The position numbers and the translations under genes were made by a program. 34,470 nt of DNA from Steroidobacteraceae bacterium (GTDB lineage: Bacteria; Pseudomonadota; Gammaproteobacteria; Steroidobacterales; Steroidobacteraceae): NCBI GenBank assembly GCA_025458865.1, contig JALORP010000029.1, positions 1-34,470 on the forward strand, given 5' to 3'. The notes beneath the pieces were generated by a model. That model saw nothing but the letters and a program-made list of their open reading frames with translations. It ran no database searches and was not told the origin of the DNA. Shown piece after piece: positions 16,795-23,982 of this stretch. Positions within the stretch are counted from its first letter, which is position 1. Every line of letters starts with the position of its first letter.

Positions 16795-17855
16795 CACTGC
16801 ACCCTGTTGCGCACGGTGGCGGTAGCGGTGAAAACCTCGCGCCGGCGCCGGTCGTTGAAGCCCCCGCCGCCCGCGGGATAGGTGACGTCGAGCAGGGCGA
16901 AGTCGCGCGTCTCCACGTCGATGCCCTGCTCCTCGGGGCTGCGCACCAGCAGTGCCACGGTGACGGCAACCACCTCCGGCCAGCGGCCCACCGCCGCGAC
17001 GGCGTTGGCGTCGAGATAATCGTCCACCGTGAGGTTGCCGTCGTTGTCCACGCCGTAGAGCACCTGCAGGCCCTCGACGCCTTCGAAAAGCTCGACCGAG
17101 GGATCCGCGTCCGCCATGCGGCTGGTTCGCCGGTACAGCGCCGGCTCGCCCCGGTCGCCTTGGCCGATGTAATAGATGACGGTCTCGACCGGCACCACGT
17201 CGGCGCCCTCGCGGAAGCCGAAGCCGAGGTCTTCGGTCGCATTGCCCCCTGTGCCGGCCGCCGCGATGCGGCTGATGACGCCGTCGCCCGCGTCCTCCGC
17301 GTAGCCGCTGGCGCGGAACCAGGCGATGGCCGAGCAGTCGGCGATCTGCACCACGTCGCCGGCCGAGATGATCGGCGGCGTGGTGTTGAAGAACTCGGTG
17401 CGCATCTCGTCCGTGCCGGCGGTCATCTCGAGCACGATGCGCAGCGGCCGGGCCTCGCGCCGCGGACCGCGCAACACCACCACGTCGCTGCCCGGCAGCG
17501 GCGCAGGATTAGCGACGAAGGCCGGCAGGACCGGCGCCCAGACCACCGAATCGGCGGTGCCGACGTCGAAGCCGGCAACCGGCTCGGCGAAATTCCAGCG
17601 GACATCGGCGCTGTCGTTCAGCACATTGCTGACCGGCACCTCGCGAGAGCAGCCCTGCCAGCCTGCATTGCGGATGTCGCGCAGGATGACCTCGAGCGCG
17701 AGCCGGCCCGTCTCCTGCACGCGGGAGTTGTCCTCGGTGGACTGGTAGGCGAGACGCGAGCTGTAGAAGACCGTGATCGCGCCCCCGATCAGGATCAGCG
17801 ACAGCACCATCGCGACCATCAGCTCGACCAGCGTGAAACCCTCGTGACGCCTCAT
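16794..17855 (-). CDS. pilW: Minor pilin PilW
   Basis: Type IV minor pilin of 353 residues. The prepilin sequence MRRHEG is followed by FTLVELMVAMVLSLILIGGAITVFYSSRLAY, with Glu5 of the mature protein. Conserved PilW features include ALEVILRDIRNAGWQGC and PSVELFEGVEGLQVLYGVD. It forms the minor-pilin complex with PilX, PilV, FimT/U and PilE that primes pilus assembly. The start lies 9 bases after the pilV stop and has TAGGA upstream. Its stop overlaps the pilX start. Confidence 0.92.
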   Translation of the reverse strand: MRRHEGFTLVELMVAMVLSLILIGGAITVFYSSRLAYQSTEDNSRVQETGRLALEVILRDIRNAGWQGCSREVPVSNVLNDSADVRWNFAEPVAGFDVGTADSVVWAPVLPAFVANPAPLPGSDVVVLRGPRREARPLRIVLEMTAGTDEMRTEFFNTTPPIISAGDVVQIADCSAIAWFRASGYAEDAGDGVISRIAAAGTGGNATEDLGFGFREGADVVPVETVIYYIGQGDRGEPALYRRTSRMADADPSVELFEGVEGLQVLYGVDNDGNLTVDDYLDANAVAAVGRWPEVVAVTVALLVRSPEEQGIDVETRDFALLDVTYPAGGGGFNDRRRREVFTATATVRNRVQ

Positions 17856-17864
17856 GTCGCCGTC

Positions 17865-18335
17865 CTATAGCCGAGTGGTGGTCTGGAACTGCAGGAGCTG
17901 CGCGTCGGCGTCGCGGTTGTCGTCGCGGTCGACCCACTCCACCGTCACGGTGACGAGGGCCGGGTTGCCGACGGCCCGGACGATCGCGCCGCGACCCTCG
18001 GGCAGCGTCGCCGCCAGCTGGGTCTTCCAGGCGATCAGGTCGTCGCCGGGCATGCCCGGGGGCGCGGCGCCCGGATCCGCCGCAAAGTCTTCGCTGGTGA
18101 CGGTGTCGTAATCGCCGGCGATGGCGTCCTGCCGGTTGGCGCGCATCCGGTCGATGATGTCGTAGGAGAGCATCACGGCCTGGCTGCGGGCACCCGAGGC
18201 CTGGGTGGCCCGCAGGCCCGTGGTCTGGAGGGCGGCGATGCCGAGCAGGCCGATGGAGAGCACCAGCAGCGCCACCAGCACCTCGACGAGGGTCATGCCG
18301 GCCTGGCGCCGGCGCGCGATTCGTTGGGACGTCAT
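17865..18335 (-). CDS. pilV: Minor pilin PilV
   Basis: Type IV minor pilin of 156 residues. The leader MTSQRIARRRQAG precedes MTLVEVLVALLVLSIGLLGIAALQ, with Glu5 conserved; SGARSQAVMLSYDIIDRMRANRQDA is the PilV-type continuation. The ATG at 18335 overlaps the stop of the upstream fimT-like gene (ATGA). Reading further upstream in this frame only crosses that gene. Confidence 0.92.
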   Translation of the reverse strand: MTSQRIARRRQAGMTLVEVLVALLVLSIGLLGIAALQTTGLRATQASGARSQAVMLSYDIIDRMRANRQDAIAGDYDTVTSEDFAADPGAAPPGMPGDDLIAWKTQLAATLPEGRGAIVRAVGNPALVTVTVEWVDRDDNRDADAQLLQFQTTTRL

Positions 18336-18856
18336 GTGCAGGCCTCGCGGGTCGTGCCAATGCGCCCGCCGGGGGCGACCGAGATGCAGCGGCGGCGCCC
18401 GTCGGGCGCGGCGCTCCACTCGAGCTGGAGCCGACGCCAGGCGGCCGGCTCGGCGAGTCCGCTCGGCAGGAACTGGATGAACGAAGCCCCGACCTCGGCC
18501 TCCTCGAGCCCGTAGCCCGCGGCGAGCCGGCCGGTCACCTGCAGCACCTCGTCGGTGCCGTCCACCTCGCCGGCCGTCGCCGTGTCGGTGAACACGATCC
18601 ACCCGTTCGCCCAGTTGGGCGAGGCCGTGTCGCACGCCGTGCCGTTGCTGCTCACGCAGACGGACACCGGCAGGCCGCGCTTGGAGGCTTCGCTCCGGGC
18701 GACATTGAACGCGGTGACCAGCTCGTTGGCCTGGGTGGCCAGGCGGTTGTTGCGGATCACGTTGGTGAAGCTCGGCACGCCGATGCCGAGCAACAGCGCA
18801 AGCACCGTGATCGCCACCATGAGTTCCAGCAACGTGACGCCCAGCTGTCGTTTCAT
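18332..18856 (-). CDS. fimT: GspH/FimT-type minor pilin
   Basis: Pseudopilin of 174 residues. MKRQLG precedes VTLLELMVAITVLALLLGIGVPSF, with Glu5 of the mature protein, followed by NNRLATQANELVTAFNVARSEASKRG, the GspH/FimT/FimU domain signature. First gene of the six-gene minor-pilin operon (fimT-pilV-pilW-pilX-pilY1-pilE). Whether to call it fimT or fimU cannot be decided. A TAGGA lies upstream of the ATG, and a TAATAC at 18883-18878 could be a -10 element, but no convincing -35 accompanies it. Confidence 0.9.
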   Translation of the reverse strand: MKRQLGVTLLELMVAITVLALLLGIGVPSFTNVIRNNRLATQANELVTAFNVARSEASKRGLPVSVCVSSNGTACDTASPNWANGWIVFTDTATAGEVDGTDEVLQVTGRLAAGYGLEEAEVGASFIQFLPSGLAEPAAWRRLQLEWSAAPDGRRRCISVAPGGRIGTTREACT

Positions 18857-19081
18857 GGCGGGGATCCTAGGGGGTGTGTATTAGTGCCCGCACGCCGACC
18901 CGACGAGCGTGGGGCGCGGACCGACAAGCGGGAGCGAAGGGTGACGCAGTTCACGTTCAGCGCCGGCGGCCACGGCGCCATGCGCGCTGGCGCGGGCCGC
19001 GACCCGGGCGTGCGCGCCGGTCGCCGCGCCGCCCGGATGCGACAGAATCCCGGCCTGCGGGGCCGGGCGGGACGCGCCCAG
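18857..19081. other. Intergenic region between the permease and the minor-pilin operon
   Basis: About 225 bases without a supportable gene. It must hold the 3' end of the upstream envelope operon and the promoter of the pilin operon. The only clear element is the GC-rich hairpin at 19049-19067. Confidence 0.5.
19049..19067 (-). terminator. Terminator-like hairpin after the permease gene
   Basis: Perfect 7-bp stem (cccggcc / ggccggg) with a 5-base loop, 15 bases after the permease stop on the minus strand. It is followed by ATTCTGT, only a weak T-rich tract, so termination may be partial or Rho-assisted. Confidence 0.4.
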
Positions 19082-21466
19082 CTAGGCCGCCCTGGCAGCG
19101 CCGGGGCGCGGCAGGATCCAGGCCGCGAGCGCCGGCAGCAGCAGCATCGCGCCGAGCATGTTCACGAAGAACATGAACGTCAGCATGAGGCCCACGTCCG
19201 CCTGGAACTGCAGCGGCGAGAAGACCCAGGTGCCGACGCCAATCGCGAGCGTGATTCCGGTGAAGATGATCGCCGCGCCCGTCACCCGCAGCGCGCCACG
19301 ATAGGCCTCCTGCACCGTCGAGCCGCCGCGCAGGAACTCCTGCATGCGGCTGAAGAGATAGATGCCGTAGTCGATCGCGATGCCCGCGCCGAGCGCGACC
19401 ATGGGCAGCGTGTTGACCTTCAGGCCGATGCCCAAAAAGGCCATCATGGTGTAGACGAGCACCGATCCCAGGATGAGCGGGATGACCACCGCCACCGTCC
19501 CCGGCACCGAGCGGAAGCTGATGAGGCACATGGCGACGATCGCGGCGAACAGCCAGCCGAGGATCATGAACTGCTTGGCCTGCACCACCTCGTTCTGCGC
19601 GGCCATGACGCCGACGTTGCCGGTGGCGAGGCGGAAGGTCACGCCCTCTGCCGGGTGCTGCCCGCGGTACTCCTTGACCGTCGCGATGACCCGCTGGATG
19701 GTCTCGGCCTTGTGGTCGGCCAGGAACAGCATCACCGGCATGACGCTGCAGTTGGCGTTCAGCAGGCCCGAGCTGGTGTCGATGTAGCTCTGCGCCTGGA
19801 CCAGTTGCAGCTCCTCGCGCGGCAGGTTGCGCCACTTGAGGCTGCCCTCGCTCCATCCCGCGCTGACGACCTTGGAAACACCCGCGAGGCTGACGACGTC
19901 GCGAACGCCTTCGACGTTGGCCATGCGCCAGGCGAAGCGATCGATCGCGTCGATCACGCGGTGGTCGATGCAGCCCGCCTCGGGCACCTCGACAATCACG
20001 TTGAGGATGTCGGTGCCGATCGAGAACTTGGAGGTGATGAGCTGGCTGTCGAGGTTGTAACGCGAGTCCGGGCGCAGCTCCGGAACGCCCGCCTGGGTGT
20101 CTCCGATCGGGGTCTCGCGGCCCTTGATGAAGCCGAGCACGCCGATCACCAGCGCGATCACGATGATGACGGCTGCCGGACCGCGCTCGGTGATGCGCGC
20201 GAGCCCATCCCACACCACCGATAGCCGCCGCTGGCGGCGCTCCACCCTCTGGCGGTAGCGGTCGGTGACCCGTACGTACGACACCAGCACCGGCAGCAGG
20301 ACGAGGTTGGTCAGGATCACCACCGCCACGCCCAGGCTCGCCGTCACCGCCATCTCGCGGATCACCTGGACCGGGATGAACAGGATCGTGATGAAGCCGA
20401 CGAGGTCCGAGGCGAGCGCCACGAGCGCGGGAAGGAAGAGCATGCGGAAGGCGCGCCGCGCCGCCTCCAGGCTTTCGAGTCCCGAGAGCGCGTTGTTGCT
20501 CCAGGCGCTGATCTGCTGGACGCCGTGGCTGGTGCCGATCGCGAAGATGATGAAGGGAACGAGGATGCCGAGCGGATCCACGCCGTAGCCCAGCAGCACG
20601 AGCAGCCCCAGCATCCAGATGATCGCCGTGAGCGAGCAGACGAGCGGGATCAGCGCAATCCGGAACGACTGGATGTAGACCCACACCAGCAGCAGCATCA
20701 GGACGACCGTGACCAGCGCGAAGGTCACCACCGACATCGCGCCCTCGGCGACGTCGCCGACCACCTTGGCGAAGCCGATCATGTGCACCGACACGGAGAC
20801 GTCGACGGCGATCTCCAGGCCGCCGTCGTGGATGCGCTGGCGCACCTTTTCCTCGAGTGCGCGCGAGATCGCGATGTAATCCACCGGCTCGCCGGTCTCG
20901 GCGTCGGCATCGAGCAGCTGCGCGCTGACCATCGCGCCGGAGAAGTCGTTGGCGACCAGGCGCCCGACGATGCCGGCCTTGAGGATGTTCTCCCGCACGC
21001 GGGCCAGGCCTTCCGCGTCCGGCTGGAAGTCGGGCGGGATGACGTCGCCCGCCTGGATGCCACCCTCGACCACCTCGGTGTAGCGGGTATTCGGGGTCCA
21101 CAGCGACTGCACGCGGGCCCGGTCCACCCCCTTGATGAAGAACACCTCGTCGGTCGCGACCTTCAGCGCCTCGAAGAACTCCGGCGTGAACATGTTGCCG
21201 TCGCGCGCGACGATGGCGATCAGCAGCCTGTTGGCGCCCCCGAAGTCCTCGCGATGGTCGAGGTACGTCTGGATGTACTCGTGCTGCAGCGGCAGCTGCT
21301 TGCCGAAGTTCGTGTCGAGCCTCAGGCCGGACGCGGCGATCCAGGCGAACACTGCCGTCAGGATCGCGAACAGGCCTACGACGAGGGGCCGCTTCGCGAA
21401 GACGAGGCCCTCGAGCAGCCGCTCGAGACGCCCGCCACCGGCCGATTGCTGGTCCTGGGTTACCAT
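19082..21466 (-). CDS. MMPL/RND-family permease
   Basis: Inner-membrane permease of 794 residues with the duplicated RND layout: TM1 near 27-46, a periplasmic domain of about 190 residues, a bundle at 245-420, TM7 near 460, a second periplasmic domain, and a bundle at 625-790. It belongs with the shorter MMPL/HpnN-like proteins that move lipids or other hydrophobic molecules, not with the ~1030-residue drug pumps. TM4 carries FAIGTSHGVQQ with His314, and the matching TM10 carries AGIAIDYGIYL with Asp699, plausible parts of the proton relay. No membrane-fusion protein or TolC-type gene is present. It starts 4 bases after the YCF48-like gene, whose last codons contain its GAGGTGA ribosome-binding site. 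Substrate and direction are unknown. Confidence 0.92.
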   Translation of the reverse strand: MVTQDQQSAGGGRLERLLEGLVFAKRPLVVGLFAILTAVFAWIAASGLRLDTNFGKQLPLQHEYIQTYLDHREDFGGANRLLIAIVARDGNMFTPEFFEALKVATDEVFFIKGVDRARVQSLWTPNTRYTEVVEGGIQAGDVIPPDFQPDAEGLARVRENILKAGIVGRLVANDFSGAMVSAQLLDADAETGEPVDYIAISRALEEKVRQRIHDGGLEIAVDVSVSVHMIGFAKVVGDVAEGAMSVVTFALVTVVLMLLLVWVYIQSFRIALIPLVCSLTAIIWMLGLLVLLGYGVDPLGILVPFIIFAIGTSHGVQQISAWSNNALSGLESLEAARRAFRMLFLPALVALASDLVGFITILFIPVQVIREMAVTASLGVAVVILTNLVLLPVLVSYVRVTDRYRQRVERRQRRLSVVWDGLARITERGPAAVIIVIALVIGVLGFIKGRETPIGDTQAGVPELRPDSRYNLDSQLITSKFSIGTDILNVIVEVPEAGCIDHRVIDAIDRFAWRMANVEGVRDVVSLAGVSKVVSAGWSEGSLKWRNLPREELQLVQAQSYIDTSSGLLNANCSVMPVMLFLADHKAETIQRVIATVKEYRGQHPAEGVTFRLATGNVGVMAAQNEVVQAKQFMILGWLFAAIVAMCLISFRSVPGTVAVVIPLILGSVLVYTMMAFLGIGLKVNTLPMVALGAGIAIDYGIYLFSRMQEFLRGGSTVQEAYRGALRVTGAAIIFTGITLAIGVGTWVFSPLQFQADVGLMLTFMFFVNMLGAMLLLPALAAWILPRPGAARAA

Positions 21467-21470
21467 GGCC

Positions 21471-22502
21471 TCACCTCGGCGGCAGCAGCGGCAGCCGCTT
21501 CACGCCGGTCTCGCCGGCCACGATCAACTCGCCGTCGCTCGTCGCCAGCACCGCCGCGAAGCCCTTGCGGTCGTCCTGCTGCGAGAACGCGAAGCTGCGC
21601 CCGCCGTCGCTGCTCACGAGGATCACCCCGGTCGTGCCCGCGATGGCGATCGTTTCCGCGGAAATGCGGGCCGCACCGTGCAGAAGCGCGACGGTCTCGG
21701 TCGGGATCTCCGTCCAGGTCTTGCCGCCATCCTCGGAGCGGAAGACGTTGCCACGCAAGCCGAAGGCGAGCAGCGCGTCGCCGTCGAGCGGCAGGATCCC
21801 GTAGAAGGAACCGTCGTAGGGGGACGGCAGCTCGTACCAGCGGGCGCCGGCGTCGTCGGAACGGTACAGGCGGCCAGCTTCCGCAGCCAGGTACAGCCGG
21901 TCGCCCGGCCCCGGCACGACGGCGTTCAGGTGGAAGTCGATTCCGACGTCCACGTCGTCGTATTCGTCCTCGCCCGCGGCAGGCGCCACCGCGCCGAGCT
22001 CCTCCGGCTCGAAATCCACGCGCTCCCAGCTAGTCCCGCCGTCGCGGCTCTCGTAGATGACGCCATAGGCGCCAACCGCAAGCCCGCGGTCGGGGTCGCC
22101 GAACCAGACGTCGAGCAACGGCTGCTTGGCCTCCGGATCGAAGTGCGTGCGCGCCCAGGTCTTGCCGCCGTCCGTAGTGCGCAGGATCACCTCGTCGTGG
22201 CCCACGGCCCAGCCGCGGGTCTCGTCGAGGAAGTACACGGCGGTCAGGTTGGCGCTCGCGGGTACCTGGACCTGAGTCCAGGTCCGGCCCTCGTCGTCGG
22301 AATAGAGCACGTGGCCGCGCTCGCCGACCGCGAACACCCGCGAGCCGGCGCGCGCAAGGTCGAGCAGCAGCGACTTCGGGGCCAGCGGCGCGATCCACGA
22401 CGGCTCCGCCGCGGCATCGCCAGCCTGCTCGGCGCCCAGCGCGTAGCCGCCCGCGAGCGCCAGCAACGGCGCCGCCAGCGCGGCGAATCCTCGCCGAATC
22501 AT
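21471..22502 (-). CDS. Exported YCF48/BNR-type beta-propeller protein
   Basis: Secreted protein of 343 residues with a signal peptide (cleavage near GYALGA, residues 19-24). It is built of BNR/YCF48-like repeats: SDDEGRTWTQ, TTDGGKTWAR, SRDGGTSWER, SDDAGARWYE, SEDGGKTWTE and SSDGGRSFAF, with intervening RGWAVG/RGLAVG strands. This gives a propeller of about six or seven blades. Plant and cyanobacterial YCF48 assembles photosystem II; that role cannot apply here, and annotation as a photosystem assembly factor would be misleading. An acidic GEDEYDDVDVGID insertion lies mid-protein. ATG 22502 has AAGGGGGG 5 bases upstream. Its position between the DUF1329 protein and the permease suggests an assembly or scaffold role for that system. 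Confidence 0.88.
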   Translation of the reverse strand: MIRRGFAALAAPLLALAGGYALGAEQAGDAAAEPSWIAPLAPKSLLLDLARAGSRVFAVGERGHVLYSDDEGRTWTQVQVPASANLTAVYFLDETRGWAVGHDEVILRTTDGGKTWARTHFDPEAKQPLLDVWFGDPDRGLAVGAYGVIYESRDGGTSWERVDFEPEELGAVAPAAGEDEYDDVDVGIDFHLNAVVPGPGDRLYLAAEAGRLYRSDDAGARWYELPSPYDGSFYGILPLDGDALLAFGLRGNVFRSEDGGKTWTEIPTETVALLHGAARISAETIAIAGTTGVILVSSDGGRSFAFSQQDDRKGFAAVLATSDGELIVAGETGVKRLPLLPPR

Positions 22503-22523
22503 GTCATCCCCCCTTCGCAGGAC

Positions 22524-22554
22524 GGGCCGGCGGGGTCCTTCGCCCCGCCGGCCC
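22524..22554 (-). other. Strong intercistronic hairpin between DUF1329 and YCF48-like genes
   Basis: A perfect 12-bp GC stem (22524-22535 with 22543-22554) with the 7-base loop tccttcg sits in the 84-base gap after the DUF1329 stop. A second small hairpin (ggccgg/ccggcc, 22572-22586) lies directly before it in the transcript. No T-run follows, so this looks more like an mRNA-stabilising or processing element than a full terminator. Confidence 0.6.
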
Positions 22555-22586
22555 CGGTCTCAGCCTTGCACGGCCGGGCCCCGGCC

Positions 22587-23963
22587 TCAGCGCGTGCCGC
22601 GGCGCGCGATGGCTGCCGGCGTGAAGTCGGCCGTCGTGCGCTTCAGGTTGAAATCCACCGTCATGGGCTCCTCGTTGTCGAAGCCGAGGGCCAGGTACCG
22701 GCCCGACTGCAGGTCGTAGGTCGTCTCCATCGTGGACCAGAACGTCGGCACGTCGTAGTAGTTGATGGAGTGGCCTTCCTGGACGCGCCAGAGCTGGTCG
22801 CGGCCGTCATAGCAGTCCACGGCGACGATCTGCCAGGAATCCTCGTCCACGTAGAAGGTGCGGCGCTTGTAGATGTGCCGCTGGCCGGGCTTCAGCACCG
22901 AGTCGATCACCCACACGCGGTGCAGCTCGTAGCGCATGTGCTCGGGGTTCAGGTGCAGCGGGCGGATGATGTCCTTCTCCTTCAGGCTGTTGGAGTGCAG
23001 CTTGTAGGAGTTGTAGGGGACGATCATTTCCTTCTTGCCCACCAGCGTCCAGTTGTAGCGCTCCGGGCTGCCGTTGTAGATGTCCAGCTGGTCGGAGGTG
23101 CGCAGGCCGTCCGAGGCCGTGCCCGGGTTGTCGAAGGCGACGTTCGGCGCGCGCCGCACGCGGCGCTGGCCCGGGTTGTACAGCCAGGCGCGGCGGTTTT
23201 CCTTCGCCTGGTCGAGCGTCTCGTGGACCAGCAGGATCTCGCCCGCGAGACGCGCCGGCGCCACGGTCTCCTGGAAGAAGTAGACGATGACGTTGTCGAG
23301 CTCGGCCTCCTTCGCACCCGGCAGGTGGTAGGAGAAAAGCGCCTCGTCGCGGAACTTCACCATCGTGTAGTCGCCCGAACGCGTGACCGCCGCCTGGCCG
23401 ATGTTGCGGCCGGCGATGTCCGCGCGATAGCGCAGGATGTGATTCCACAGCACCTCGACGCCTTCCTTCGGGATCGGGAAGGGCACGCCGTTGATCGCGC
23501 CCGTCACGCCATTGCCGCCGGCGGCGAGCTTGGCGGTCGTCGCGTTCTTGATGGTCGCGTCGTAGATGCGCTGCGGGAAGGCCGTGCTACGCCGCGACGG
23601 GTACACGTTCATGTAGAACGTGCTCTTGTAGGCGTTGAGCAGCGCCCTGTGGCCGGCGGTCAGCTGCTCCGCGTAGCGCGAGGCGTTGCTGGCATCCACC
23701 TTGTACAGCACCTTGTCCGCCGCATACGGATCGGGGTGATGGCCGCCGGTCTTGAAGTTCGGGAAGCCCGCCTTGGCCGGCGAGGTGATGCCGCCGTCCC
23801 AGGCCGGGATGGTGCCGGCCGCGTTGCCGGCCTTCTCGGCGCCCATCGGCGTGAGGTCCTTGCCGAGGCGCGCGGCTTCCTGCGCGCTGACCGCCGCGAG
23901 CGCGGTGCCCGCCACGCAGCAGAGAACCGCGCCGGCGAGGGTCTTCAGTGTCCTGGATGTCAT
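22587..23963 (-). CDS. DUF1329 family periplasmic protein (LolA/LolB-like)
   Basis: Exported protein of 458 residues with a signal peptide cleaved after about Ala23 (GTALA before AVSAQEAA). LTPMGAEKAGNAAGTIPAWDGGI is the signature N-terminal motif of DUF1329. RRVRRAPNVAFDNPG, DIYNGSPERYNWTLVGKKEM and KRRTFYVDEDSWQIVAVDCYDG are further conserved blocks. The family is thought to resemble the LolA/LolB lipoprotein-carrier fold, which binds acyl chains in a hydrophobic cavity; I infer this from family knowledge, not from the sequence. The start has GGAG 7 bases upstream and lies 19 bases after the DUF1302 stop. It is the likely periplasmic carrier of the four-gene system. Confidence 0.9.
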   Translation of the reverse strand: MTSRTLKTLAGAVLCCVAGTALAAVSAQEAARLGKDLTPMGAEKAGNAAGTIPAWDGGITSPAKAGFPNFKTGGHHPDPYAADKVLYKVDASNASRYAEQLTAGHRALLNAYKSTFYMNVYPSRRSTAFPQRIYDATIKNATTAKLAAGGNGVTGAINGVPFPIPKEGVEVLWNHILRYRADIAGRNIGQAAVTRSGDYTMVKFRDEALFSYHLPGAKEAELDNVIVYFFQETVAPARLAGEILLVHETLDQAKENRRAWLYNPGQRRVRRAPNVAFDNPGTASDGLRTSDQLDIYNGSPERYNWTLVGKKEMIVPYNSYKLHSNSLKEKDIIRPLHLNPEHMRYELHRVWVIDSVLKPGQRHIYKRRTFYVDEDSWQIVAVDCYDGRDQLWRVQEGHSINYYDVPTFWSTMETTYDLQSGRYLALGFDNEEPMTVDFNLKRTTADFTPAAIARRGTR

Positions 23964-23982
23964 GAGGATTCTCCGGGGATCT

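Noticed and set aside
19082..21466. Multidrug efflux pump of the AcrB type
   Set aside because: 794 residues is too short, the periplasmic domains are small, and there is no membrane-fusion or outer-membrane efflux partner.
21471..22502. Photosystem II assembly factor
   Set aside because: The protein has YCF48-type repeats, but no photosynthesis gene is present and the exported propeller belongs to the DUF1302/DUF1329/MMPL cluster.
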